Part shown: positions 34,263 through 42,673 of the stretch, one piece after another | Layout of the letters: each line of letters starts with the position of its first letter | How positions within the stretch are numbered: the stretch's first letter is position 1 | Origin: Lysinibacillus sp. FJAT-14745 | GTDB lineage: Bacteria; Bacillota; Bacilli; Bacillales_A; Planococcaceae | Length of the DNA: 46,487 nt | Assembly (NCBI RefSeq): GCF_001275675.1 | Contig: NZ_LITM01000005.1 | Span: forward strand, 1 to 46,487 | Reading direction: 5' to 3' | Made by a program: the position numbers and the translations under genes | Notes under the pieces: generated by a model | Told to the model about the DNA's origin: nothing | The model's database searches: none | What the model saw: only the letters and a program-made list of their open reading frames with translations

Positions 34263-34916
34263 TTATTTATTTTCTACTGGTTTCCCGTAACTTTTGAATC
34301 GTTCTAACATATATGTCATTTCTTGATCATCTAAAATAACTGGTGTACCAATAGATCTAGCACGAATATATACTTCTGCACATAGTTCTATTTCTTCAGC
34401 GATATTAAAGGCTTCTTCCACATTTGCACCAGCTGCTAACAAACCATGATTAGCTAGTAAAACTGCTTTCGAACCTTCCATTGCTTTAAGTGCATTTTCT
34501 CCAAGAGCTGGTGTGCCAAAGCTTGCGTACTCAGCACATTGAACTGCTTTACCTGCTACTGCAACCAAATATGAGACTGCAGGTAAGGGCTCACGCAAAC
34601 AAGAAAGTGTTTTGGCAAAAATAGAATGTGTATGCACAACCGCTTTAAGTTCAGTGCGCCTTTTATACACCATTGTATGCATCGCCCATTCACTAGAAGG
34701 TTTATGATGCCCCTCAATTATTTGTCCCTCTAAATCAATCAATACGATATCAGCAGCGGTTAGCTCATCGTAGGGGATACCACTCGGACTTATGGCGACG
34801 CAATTTTCAGAAGGAACATAGATACTAATATTTCCACCAGTTCCTTTTGTTAATCCATTTCGAATCATTAATTGACAATGCCGAACAACTTTTTCTCGCT
34901 CTGTTTGAAGTCTCAT
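34263..34916 (-). CDS. drdA: Class II aldolase (5-deoxyribulose 1-phosphate aldolase-like)
   Basis: Zinc-dependent class II aldolase/adducin-fold enzyme related to L-fuculose-phosphate aldolase. Metal ligands are in VVHTHSIFAKTLS (HxH) and LLANHGLLAAG; the catalytic Glu is in PSSEWAMHTMVY. The phosphate loop is KGTGGNISIY. It is the last gene of an operon with an MtnK-like kinase and MtnA-like isomerase, the trio described for 5-deoxyribose disposal (drdKIA) and the DHAP shunt. I therefore expect cleavage of 5-deoxyribulose 1-phosphate (or 5-methylthioribulose 1-phosphate) to dihydroxyacetone phosphate and an aldehyde. Substrate is inference. A fuculose aldolase is the alternative by sequence alone. 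Confidence 0.78.
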   Translation of the reverse strand: MRLQTEREKVVRHCQLMIRNGLTKGTGGNISIYVPSENCVAISPSGIPYDELTAADIVLIDLEGQIIEGHHKPSSEWAMHTMVYKRRTELKAVVHTHSIFAKTLSCLREPLPAVSYLVAVAGKAVQCAEYASFGTPALGENALKAMEGSKAVLLANHGLLAAGANVEEAFNIAEEIELCAEVYIRARSIGTPVILDDQEMTYMLERFKSYGKPVENK

Positions 34917-34960
34917 CTAATTCCACCTTTCACCATTGCTCTATCACAATATGGTGTCGC

Positions 34961-35749
34961 TTATTTTTTTCGAACAATGCGTACATCTAAATTACTTTTC
35001 AAAAACTCATTAACGACTTCTTGCTGTTCGTCGTTAAATGGTTTAATTTCATCAACAATAATTGTAGAAATAGCATCAGCTGGCATGACTTGGAATAGTT
35101 TTTTGACGCCAACCTTGCTCTGATCAATAAGTGCTATTACCTCATTAGATTTGTGAATCATCGCTTGTTTAGCTTCGCCCTCATCAATTGTTGAGTCGGT
35201 TAATCCTTCTTGTAATGTCAAGCCCCTTGCAGAGATGAACAGTTTATCGATATTGATAGATTCCATATATTTCTTCAAAGACGTTCCCATCGTTGAAATA
35301 GAGTTTGGACGTACATAACCGCCGAGTAAAATCGTCGTCACTTCACTCGATATTAAATCGAGGGCAACGCTTATATTATTCGTAACAACTGTTATATTCT
35401 TGATTCCTTTAATCAATTTTCCGACTTCTGCTGCCGAAGTACTTGCATCGATACCAACTACGTCACCATCTTGAATTAATGTAACCGCTTCTTGGGCCAT
35501 TAATTGCTTAGCTTCTAAATTTTCAGATGCGCGTAAATTTAAATTATCTTCACCAAAGGATTTTTGGATAGGCTTTGCGCCACCCAACACACGAATTAAT
35601 AACCCTTCACTTTCCATCTTTTCTAAATCGCGTCGAATCGTCATCTCAGACACTTGAAATCGTTCACTTAAATCTGAAATTTCTACGTAATTTTTTTGGT
35701 TCACTAGTTTATTAATTTCATCTTGTCTTCGTTTAAGAGAATTTGTCAT
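34961..35749 (-). CDS. DeoR-family transcriptional repressor
   Basis: Sugar-phosphate-responsive repressor, probably of its own operon. The N-terminal helix-turn-helix (about 3-57) has the family signature RRQDEINKLV...VEISDLSERFQVSEMTIRRDLEKM. The C-terminal DeoRC domain shows GDVVGIDASTSAAEVGKLI and NNISVALDLISS. I start at 35749 (MTNSLKRRQ), which leaves AGGATG at normal distance; ATG three codons earlier is possible. It sits between the isomerase and aldolase genes. A phosphorylated 5-deoxypentose is a likely inducer by analogy with other DeoR proteins. Confidence 0.87.
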   Translation of the reverse strand: MTNSLKRRQDEINKLVNQKNYVEISDLSERFQVSEMTIRRDLEKMESEGLLIRVLGGAKPIQKSFGEDNLNLRASENLEAKQLMAQEAVTLIQDGDVVGIDASTSAAEVGKLIKGIKNITVVTNNISVALDLISSEVTTILLGGYVRPNSISTMGTSLKKYMESINIDKLFISARGLTLQEGLTDSTIDEGEAKQAMIHKSNEVIALIDQSKVGVKKLFQVMPADAISTIIVDEIKPFNDEQQEVVNEFLKSNLDVRIVRKK

Positions 35750-35769
35750 GCGTGTCATCCTATCTTTGA

Positions 35770-36804
35770 TTAGTTAAAAATTGCACGCACCTTTTCTTCT
35801 GTCGGGTGTTCGATAATCCCTTTTTCTGTGACAATCGCTGTTATGAGTGCAGCAGGTGTCACATCAAAAGAAGGATTGTACACCTTCACATCAGCTGGCG
35901 CGACATATTGTCCTGTTGGTTTTAACACTTCATCTACACTCCGCTCTTCAATCGGGATATTTGCACCAGTTGGGCAATGTAAGTCAATCGTTGGTGTAGG
36001 TGTCGCTACATAAAAGGGAATATTATAGTATTTAGCTAAAATAGCCACACCGAGTGTCCCAATTTTGTTAGCAACATCGCCATTTGCTGCTACACGATCA
36101 CAACCAACGATAACTCCCTGCACTTTGCCTTGTGCCATCACCGTCGCTGCCATATTATCCGTAATCAACGTAACATCAATACCAACATTAAAGAGTTCAA
36201 AAGATGTCAGCATGGCACCTTGGAAACGAGGTCTTGTCTCGTCAGCAAATACTTTAAAACTCATCCCCCGCTCCTTTGCCAAATAAAAAGGAGAAGTTGC
36301 TGTGCCGTATTTTGTTGTAGCTAGAGCCCCAGCATTACAATGAGTTAGTACCCCTTGACCATCTTCCAATAGCGTCAATAAATGTTCACCTATGGAACGA
36401 TTAATATCGATATCTTCAGTATGAATAGCTATCGCTTCTTGTAATAAAATGTCCTGGAATGTTTCTAAATCATTCGTCTCTATTTGTATGGCTTTCTGTT
36501 CCATTCTTTCTAAAGCCCAGAATAAATTGACAGCTGTAGGACGAGACGTTGCTAAATACTGTACTTGCTTTTGTACCTCTTCCTTTGCCGCTCTAACAGA
36601 ACCTTCATAGTGCTGAATCGCCACATATACCCCGTAAGCTGCTGTTACACCTATGGCCGGAGCCCCTCGTACAATCATTGTATGAATAGCATTCCATACT
36701 TTCTCTACAGTTTGGACTTCTACATACACAATGTCATTTGGCAATTTTGTTTGATCTAGTAGAATGAGTGTATCTTTTTTCCATTCTATTGTATTCAATT
36801 CCAT
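35770..36804 (-). CDS. drdI: MtnA-like aldose 1-phosphate isomerase (5-deoxyribose 1-phosphate / methylthioribose 1-phosphate)
   Basis: eIF2B-like isomerase that turns a C1-phosphorylated aldose into the ketose 1-phosphate. Family motifs are intact: [16 protein letters not shown] near the N-terminus, [15 protein letters not shown] with the catalytic Cys, and [17 protein letters not shown] with the catalytic Asp. Length 344 fits MtnA. Its ATG overlaps the kinase TAA by one base (TAATG). No later methionine-salvage genes (mtnW, X, B, D) are nearby. With the aldolase in the same operon, 5-deoxyribose 1-phosphate is the more likely substrate, though methylthioribose 1-phosphate may also be used. 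Confidence 0.83.
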   Translation of the reverse strand: MELNTIEWKKDTLILLDQTKLPNDIVYVEVQTVEKVWNAIHTMIVRGAPAIGVTAAYGVYVAIQHYEGSVRAAKEEVQKQVQYLATSRPTAVNLFWALERMEQKAIQIETNDLETFQDILLQEAIAIHTEDIDINRSIGEHLLTLLEDGQGVLTHCNAGALATTKYGTATSPFYLAKERGMSFKVFADETRPRFQGAMLTSFELFNVGIDVTLITDNMAATVMAQGKVQGVIVGCDRVAANGDVANKIGTLGVAILAKYYNIPFYVATPTPTIDLHCPTGANIPIEERSVDEVLKPTGQYVAPADVKVYNPSFDVTPAALITAIVTEKGIIEHPTEEKVRAIFN

Positions 36805-37997
36805 TAAATCAACACCCCATTCTTATATTTGTGTAATAGCTTAATATAGCCTTGAATATGGCTGATCTCCTTATTTAAAACACACTCTTTAGCAATCTTT
36901 AAACAACGTCTTTCGGCTGTTATACGAGCGTCAATTGGTTCAATGGTCGTAATATCTGCTACTTTGGCTAAGCCAATTATTCGACGGTTCATTTCAATCC
37001 CTGCAATTGCAAATGCATCTCGACAAATTCGTTCCATATAATCGTCAAGAAAGGCTGAGTAAACAGCAAACTGCTCCGTTGATGTGGCTAAGATATTTCG
37101 TGCCTTCTTATGGAATAATTGAATAGTAGATAGTAATGTTTCTTCAATCCACGAAACAAATTCGTCTTCTTCGTAAGCTAATCCTCTTGTCCAGGCAAAT
37201 GTTAGGTTAGCGATTAAATTCCCCACATCATAACCTACAGGTCCATAAAAGGCGAATTCTGGATCAATAACCTTCAATGTTTTCTCATTAATAAAAATAG
37301 AGCCTGTATGCAAATCACCATGTAAAAGCGCTTGCGCCTCTGTTAAAAATTGCATTTTCCGTTTAGCAACTTCTAAATGTAAGTCTGTATCCTCGTATAC
37401 ATACGAATGTATCCACTCTTCATTTCCAACCGTTAAAATATTTTGCTTTTTGAAATCAATATAAGGCTCCGTATAAACTAGATGTTCTGTAATTTCACAC
37501 AGCTCAGGGTTGATGAATCGCTTTTGGAATTCTTTTTTCTTTTTTGGATCTAGTAAAAAATCCGTTGTTCGAATAAGATTTTCCGCCATAAAAGTAGAGA
37601 TTAACTCGGCGAAATGATCATACGTTTTAAATACGTTCAATTGCTTTCTCATAATCTCAAAATCTTTTAAATCTTCCATTACGCAACAACTCATAACTTC
37701 ATCAAACAATAAAATTTCCGGTACAAGGGAAGGTGTTAGCTCACCCTCAATCATTAAAGCTTCTGTTTCTATTCGATTCCGATCTGTCGATAGCACGAAA
37801 TCATCAGAGATACGAGCTTGTGGACCAGCTTGTTTGACGATGACAGAGTCACCTTGCTCATTTTTCACACGAAATACATAATTTAAATTTCCATCACCAA
37901 TTTCGTCACTATGTAGTGTTCCACTAAAACCTTTAATTTTTGCTTGTACATAGCTTTTAACATCTTCTTCGTTCATTAAAAAATATTTGGAATACAT
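36804..37997 (-). CDS. drdK: MtnK-like pentose kinase (5-deoxyribose / 5-methylthioribose kinase)
   Basis: Kinase of the aminoglycoside-phosphotransferase/MtnK fold, 397 residues, expected to phosphorylate C1 of a 5-substituted 5-deoxyribose. Visible are the N-lobe [12 protein letters not shown] with the ATP lysine in SVIVKQ, the catalytic loop [14 protein letters not shown], and the metal site [29 protein letters not shown] lies eight bases before the ATG. It is preceded by the permease gene (12-base gap) and coupled to the isomerase. The pairing with a class II aldolase points to 5-deoxyribose salvage rather than the complete methionine cycle. Confidence 0.83.
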   Translation of the reverse strand: MYSKYFLMNEEDVKSYVQAKIKGFSGTLHSDEIGDGNLNYVFRVKNEQGDSVIVKQAGPQARISDDFVLSTDRNRIETEALMIEGELTPSLVPEILLFDEVMSCCVMEDLKDFEIMRKQLNVFKTYDHFAELISTFMAENLIRTTDFLLDPKKKKEFQKRFINPELCEITEHLVYTEPYIDFKKQNILTVGNEEWIHSYVYEDTDLHLEVAKRKMQFLTEAQALLHGDLHTGSIFINEKTLKVIDPEFAFYGPVGYDVGNLIANLTFAWTRGLAYEEDEFVSWIEETLLSTIQLFHKKARNILATSTEQFAVYSAFLDDYMERICRDAFAIAGIEMNRRIIGLAKVADITTIEPIDARITAERRCLKIAKECVLNKEISHIQGYIKLLHKYKNGVLI

Positions 37998-38009
37998 AAC
38001 AATAACCTC

Positions 38010-38984
38010 CTATTTTTTTCTACTGTAATACGTTGAAGCTAGCGCAAATGCTAAAACAAGTCCTTTAATAATATTTAAGGAATAGTAAGGAACTGATAAC
38101 ATGACTAATCCATTTTCTAAAATACCGACTAATGCGGCTCCGAATAATGTTCCAATGGCATTTGGTTTACCGTGACCAGCAAATGATTGCCCTATAAAAG
38201 CTGCGGCAACAGCTGGCATTAAATAACCTGCACCTGCATTAATTTGTGCAGACCCGATTTGAGACGCGAGTAATAACCCACCAATCCCGGCTAAAACTGC
38301 TGAAAAAATATAAGCTAACATTTTATAACGGTTGACAGAAATTCCTGATAATTTTGCTGCTTCTTCATTGCCGCCAACAGCGTATAAAAAACGTCCATGT
38401 TTGGTATATGTTAAAAATACATGTACTAACATAACGATGACCAACATGATTAAAATGATCCAAGGTGTCTTACTTAACAATAAGAAGAAATCCGAAATTC
38501 TCCCTTCTGTTGGTGTCCCATCTAAACGAGGCATCCCAACAGAGATTGAACCACCCCCTGTATAGGTCATCGCAACACCTTCAACAATAAACATAGTTGC
38601 TAATGTAGCAAACAAATCGGGTATTTTCACTTTAACGATTAAAAACGCATTAAATAGTGCTACACAAAGTACGGCTAAAATAGCAACCAAAATGGATACA
38701 CCTGTTGGCATGTTAAACCATACAAACATAGATACAACAACTGAGTTCGCCAATGTAGCTGTCGAACCAATCGATAAATCAAAACCATTAACAGATAAAG
38801 AAACTGTTAATCCAACTGCTATAATCGTAACGATTGAAATACTTCTTAAAATATTTAAGACATTATTTGTCTGCATAAAATTAGGGATAGAAACAGTGAA
38901 AACAATAATCAATAAAATAACAGCTAATACAATGGCCCAATCCTTTATAAATAATAGCGTTTGATTATTTTTACGCTCTTGCAT
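38010..38984 (-). CDS. Sugar ABC transporter permease (RbsC-like)
   Basis: Membrane subunit of a CUT2-type (ribose/autoinducer-2 class) importer. The 324 residues have about nine or ten membrane segments and the family stretch GLTVSLSVNGFDLSIGSTATLANSV. The ATPase-coupling loop is GGNEEAAKLSGISVNRYKML. I start at 38984 (MQERKNN) because GGAGG lies eight bases before it; the gene then overlaps the ATPase gene by 14 bases. It is followed by the kinase gene, so its cargo is probably the kinase substrate. Confidence 0.9.
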   Translation of the reverse strand: MQERKNNQTLLFIKDWAIVLAVILLIIVFTVSIPNFMQTNNVLNILRSISIVTIIAVGLTVSLSVNGFDLSIGSTATLANSVVVSMFVWFNMPTGVSILVAILAVLCVALFNAFLIVKVKIPDLFATLATMFIVEGVAMTYTGGGSISVGMPRLDGTPTEGRISDFFLLLSKTPWIILIMLVIVMLVHVFLTYTKHGRFLYAVGGNEEAAKLSGISVNRYKMLAYIFSAVLAGIGGLLLASQIGSAQINAGAGYLMPAVAAAFIGQSFAGHGKPNAIGTLFGAALVGILENGLVMLSVPYYSLNIIKGLVLAFALASTYYSRKK

Positions 38985-40494
38985 ACGCTTCGCCTCCAGT
39001 AGCATAGAACATAACTTCATCTTCTGTCGTTTCGCTAGTGACTAACTCTTTCACAATTTTCCCGTCGTACATCACGTAGATTCGATCAGTAATTAACAAA
39101 ATTTCACTTAACTCACTCGTCGCATAGATAACGCTCTTTCCTTCTTTTGCCTGCTCATCAATTAAATTAAAAATATCGCTTTTAGCTCCGACATCGACAC
39201 CTTTTGTAGGTTCGTCAAACAGAAGAATTTCTGCATCGGTCATTAACCATTTACCAATTGCGATTTTCTGTTGATTACCACCAGAAAGATTCGCCACCTT
39301 TTGATGTTCGTTCGGTGTTTTAGCACCTATTTTTTGAATCATCAATCGAGCAGCCTCTCGTTCTTTCTCTTGTTTAATAAAACTACCTAAACGTGTGAAT
39401 GGCTGTAAATTGGCTATCGATAAATTTTTGAATATCGGCTCTTCAACAAATATCCCTTCTTTCCGGCGTTCTTCAGGAATTAAACCGAAATGGTTTTTAA
39501 CAGCATGGTAGGGAGTTAGGTTTTTAATAGGTTTTCCATACAATTCAATGGAACCAGCTTTAATATTAGACATGCCAAATATCGCTTTGCATAATTCTGT
39601 TTTCCCAGCTCCTACCAAACCAGCAAGACCAATAATCTCATGTTTATTGACATGAAAAGATACGTCATTAACTAATCCTGAATCGTCGACAAGATGGTTG
39701 ACCTGTAAAGCTATTTGTCCTTTTTCTTTTAATTTTTTGTGATGAACTAAATCGAAAGTTTTACCAAGCATTTGCTCGATAACTTGATTTTGAGTAATCT
39801 TTTCAATTAAGCTTTCTTTTACGATTCTACCGTCTTTCATAATGGTGATTTTTTCGCAGATCTCAAATAGCTCTGGTAGCCGGTGAGAGATAAAGACAAT
39901 TCCAAGATGATGATTTTTAACTAAATCTCGGACTATAGAAAACAATTTCTCCGTTTCTGCTTGGCTTAAAGGGGCGGTAGGTTCATCTAATATAAGAAAT
40001 TTTCTCTCATGAATTAATGCTCGTGCTATTAACACCATTTGTTTGTCCGCTAAAGAGATATCCTGCACCTTTTTTTCAATATTTAACTCAATACCAATCC
40101 GATCTAACACATCCTTTGCACATTGACGGATTTTTCGCCAATTGATAATTGACTTTTTATCGAATATCAGTTGATCTAGCATAATGTTCTCCGCAACACT
40201 TAAATAGGGTATTAACGCTGTATCTACTTCTTGATAAACAATATCTATACCTAATTCCTTTGATTTTTTCGCATCAGTAATAGAAACTAGTTCACCGTTG
40301 ATAAAAATATCACCCGTATAATGCGGATAGGCTCCTGAAAGAATTTTCATTAGAGTCGATTTACCAGCCCCATTAGCACCAATGACAGCGTGAATCGTGC
40401 CTGATTCTAATTGGAAATCGACATCACTTAAGGCTTTCACACCGGGAAATTCAATTGAAATTTTTTTCATCTCAATCACCGTCTTGGCTTTCAA
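38971..40494 (-). CDS. Sugar ABC transporter ATP-binding protein (RbsA-like)
   Basis: Duplicated ATPase typical of CUT2 sugar importers: two nucleotide-binding domains in one chain. Domain 1 has Walker A GANGAGKST, signature ISLADKQ and Walker B FLILDEPTAPLS. Domain 2 has the degenerate GLVGAGKTE, signature NLSGGNQQK and ILLFDEPTKGVD. I prefer a TTG start at 40494 with AAAGGGGTG upstream; GTG at 40512 would put that site inside the coding region. The result is about 507 residues. It is separated from the binding-protein gene by a structured repeat (copy E). Confidence 0.9.
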   Translation of the reverse strand: MKAKTVIEMKKISIEFPGVKALSDVDFQLESGTIHAVIGANGAGKSTLMKILSGAYPHYTGDIFINGELVSITDAKKSKELGIDIVYQEVDTALIPYLSVAENIMLDQLIFDKKSIINWRKIRQCAKDVLDRIGIELNIEKKVQDISLADKQMVLIARALIHERKFLILDEPTAPLSQAETEKLFSIVRDLVKNHHLGIVFISHRLPELFEICEKITIMKDGRIVKESLIEKITQNQVIEQMLGKTFDLVHHKKLKEKGQIALQVNHLVDDSGLVNDVSFHVNKHEIIGLAGLVGAGKTELCKAIFGMSNIKAGSIELYGKPIKNLTPYHAVKNHFGLIPEERRKEGIFVEEPIFKNLSIANLQPFTRLGSFIKQEKEREAARLMIQKIGAKTPNEHQKVANLSGGNQQKIAIGKWLMTDAEILLFDEPTKGVDVGAKSDIFNLIDEQAKEGKSVIYATSELSEILLITDRIYVMYDGKIVKELVTSETTEDEVMFYATGGEAYARA

Positions 40495-40551
40495 AACTAA
40501 CACCCCTTTCACATTAATGTAAAAGAAAACGTCTTATTCAATTATACCTCG

Positions 40552-40800
40552 GCATAATTGCGTCCTGAATCGGCTTTGTGCTTAGGCCTGCGTGATGCAG
40601 GTCAGTTAGCCATTATCGCATGGATGCGATGGTTTTAGGCTAACATCCTTTATTGAACTCCTTTCCGATTCCGTGACATCCGCCGGAGGCTTTAACTTCT
40701 TTCAGCCTCATCTCCCCACCTATAGAGGTGGGAGACTTCTGTAGCTGACGCTTTGCTTTCGCTAATAGACATTTGCTGAAAGAAGTTGAAAACAAGACGT
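40552..40800. repeat. Structured repeat, copy E, inside the sugar operon
   Basis: About 150 bases (40552-40695) are almost identical to 24988-25125 of copy C. The hairpin module has CCTGCG/TGCAGG, then GTTAGCC/GGCTAAC around ATCGCAT/ATGCGAT. The strong hairpin ACCTATAGAGGT also recurs (40715-40735). It fills the gap of about 316 bases between the binding-protein gene and the ATPase gene, so it will be transcribed in the operon mRNA. No gene is seen in it. Confidence 0.8.
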
Positions 40801-40810
40801 CATCTTTCTA

Positions 40811-41905
40811 TTATTTTGAATAGTGTTCACGTAATGTTTTCATCCATTCCTCATCAAAATCATTAGATACACCCCAGCCATCAATAATTTCATTTAGATT
40901 GAGCATCGTTGTGTTATCTTTTAAATCACTTTGTTTAATTAACTTTGCAGCTAAATCATACTCTGCAGGAGTTTCTTCACCCGCTAATTTTTTCGCCATT
41001 AAACGCATATTCATACGACCTATTAGTGCTGGGTCTACAGCGGCTGTCGAAATCCATTGACTATTATTTTCTTTCATTAAGTTAATATCTTGATTTGATA
41101 CATCGATTGAAACCAATTTAATGTCTGAACGATTGTTATCTATTAATGATTTATAAGCCCCTTTTGCTAACTCATCCCATGAGCCCCAAATGGCATCTAC
41201 TGTACCTTCTGGATACTTTGCTAAAACTGCATTCACTTTTGCAGCAATGTCACCTTGAATATCTTGGAAATTAGTTGGTCCAATTGTTTCTAAAGTAACA
41301 ATTTCACCTTTATCCTCGAACTCTTTATATATTTCCTGACGTCTATCTAAAGGAGATAAACCTCCAAACCATAGTTTAATAACCTTTACAGGCTCCTTAC
41401 TTAAATCCGCAATTTTTTGAAGTGATAAACGTGCTAACTCATAATCATCTTGGAATGTAGCAGTAACACCATCTAAACTCTGACCATTCTTTTTAGCGAC
41501 AGTATCAAATAATGTCACTTTAATCCCTTTATCAACAGCAGGCTTAATCATGTCATATGAATAATCTTCCTTACCGTGTGAAATAATAATACCGTCATAA
41601 TCTTGCTGTATAATTTGCGAAACTAATTCTTGGAACTTAGCATCATTATTTTCAACTATCTGCGTATCCACTTTGAACCCCAAAGCTTCGCCTTCCTTAC
41701 GTGCACCATCTAAAAATTGTTTCGTATGATCGTCTGATGCTAGATTACGTAATACAGCGATTTTTTTACCGTTTTGTACACCTTCAGGAACACCTTCAAT
41801 ATTTTCGTTTGTGTCACTTCTAGCGTTATTCCCGCTATTGTTACTACAAGCTGTCAAAACAAGTACTACCACAAGCATCATCAACGAGACTCCAAATCTT
41901 TTCAT
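40811..41905 (-). CDS. Sugar ABC transporter substrate-binding lipoprotein
   Basis: Periplasmic-binding-protein-like type 1 fold, anchored by lipid outside the membrane. The signal ends with the lipobox LTAC (Cys 20). The mature part has an Asn/Ser-rich linker, then KIAVLRNLASDDHTKQFLDG and DYDGIIISHG, as in ribose/AI-2-type binding proteins. Length 364 is slightly longer than RbsB. It is the first gene of the operon, behind a good sigma-A promoter. Specificity is unknown; the downstream kinase, isomerase and aldolase suggest a 5-deoxy- or 5-methylthio-pentose or its nucleoside. Confidence 0.88.
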   Translation of the reverse strand: MKRFGVSLMMLVVVLVLTACSNNSGNNARSDTNENIEGVPEGVQNGKKIAVLRNLASDDHTKQFLDGARKEGEALGFKVDTQIVENNDAKFQELVSQIIQQDYDGIIISHGKEDYSYDMIKPAVDKGIKVTLFDTVAKKNGQSLDGVTATFQDDYELARLSLQKIADLSKEPVKVIKLWFGGLSPLDRRQEIYKEFEDKGEIVTLETIGPTNFQDIQGDIAAKVNAVLAKYPEGTVDAIWGSWDELAKGAYKSLIDNNRSDIKLVSIDVSNQDINLMKENNSQWISTAAVDPALIGRMNMRLMAKKLAGEETPAEYDLAAKLIKQSDLKDNTTMLNLNEIIDGWGVSNDFDEEWMKTLREHYSK

Positions 41906-41968
41906 GATAATCCCCCTTTTCTATTAAAAATGATATAAAACTCTCGATTAAGCGTTAATTTCATAATA

Positions 41969-41997
41969 ATCATATTATTCAGAACATTTTCTGTCAA
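41969..41997 (-). promoter_or_regulatory. Sigma-A promoter of the 5-deoxypentose operon
   Basis: The minus strand reads TTGACA (41992-41997), 17 bases, TATGAT (41969-41974): consensus -35, near-consensus -10 and ideal spacing. The flanks are AT-rich with TTAATTT/AAATTAA tracts that could include the DeoR operator. Nothing else is evident in 42000-42240. Confidence 0.75.
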
Positions 41998-42241
41998 CTT
42001 AAAATGTTAAATTAAATCATTTTTTAGTTAATTTTTTTCATCGATAATTATATTTTGTTTGTTTCAAACTAAATTATTAATCAAAACGTTTATTATTTCA
42101 CAATACAGAAGAATATATTAAATCAACTCTTTTATCCTCGTGAGTAATACAGATCTATTTGGTAATTTTCACGATTCTTAAATTAAATAATAGAAAAACT
42201 GTTTTTAAAAATAGTATTTGGCAACAATTATTTCTTTTTCT

Positions 42242-42346
42242 AATTGTTCCGATAAAAACAAAAATCATTCCGATAAATCTTAGAATCTTTCCGATAAAAC
42301 ATAAAATTGTTCCGATAAATCTCGGAATCTTTCCGATAAAACATAA
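42242..42346. repeat. 21-bp tandem array (locus 4 of 4)
   Basis: Five 21-base units: AATTGTTCCGATAAAAACAAA, AATCATTCCGATAAATCTTAG, AATCTTTCCGATAAAACATAA, AATTGTTCCGATAAATCTCGG, and the third unit again. It runs directly into the terminator of the DUF3886 gene. Confidence 0.92.
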
Positions 42347-42378
42347 AAAACAGTGAACCCGCATTTGGATTCACTGTT
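42345..42378 (-). terminator. Terminator after the YqkK-like gene
   Basis: AACAGTGAATCC pairs with GG-TTCACTGTT (one bulge), followed on the minus strand by TTTTTATGTTTT. It ends six bases from the stop codon. Confidence 0.8.
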
Positions 42379-42383
42379 TCTCT

Positions 42384-42650
42384 TTAAAATTTTGAGCCTT
42401 TATCGCCGTATTCGTTTAATAGTTCTTCAAACGATTTGTTTTTTTCGCGTTGTTTGCGCTCAAAGGCTTGCTTTGCTTGGCGCTCTTCTTCTGCGGCCTG
42501 CTCTTTCGCTGTTAAATCTTGCTTGGCCGCTTTTAATTTGGCAAGCACGTCACCGCCTAACTGATCGGCTAATGTAACTGCCTCCTGCTTTGGTAGACTA
42601 GCTGTTACGCTACTATCCACGCGTTGTTGCTGTTTTCGTTTCTTTCCCAT
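42384..42650 (-). CDS. YqkK-like DUF3886 protein
   Basis: An 88-residue, highly charged, probably coiled-coil protein of unknown function. It resembles DUF3886 in the stretch VTLADQLGGDVLAKLKAAKQDL and the C-terminal REKNKSFEELLNEYGDKGSKF. AAGGTG precedes the ATG. It lies 23 bases after the thiolase gene on the same strand. B. subtilis yqkK and yqkD lie in the same general neighbourhood. Confidence 0.7.
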   Translation of the reverse strand: MGKKRKQQQRVDSSVTASLPKQEAVTLADQLGGDVLAKLKAAKQDLTAKEQAAEEERQAKQAFERKQREKNKSFEELLNEYGDKGSKF

Positions 42651-42673
42651 TGCAATTCACCTTCTTATTCACT

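Noticed and set aside
35770..37997. Standard methionine salvage (mtnK-mtnA) locus
   Set aside because: No mtnW/X/B/D genes are nearby, and the class II aldolase and sugar importer in the same operon point to the 5-deoxypentose cleavage route.
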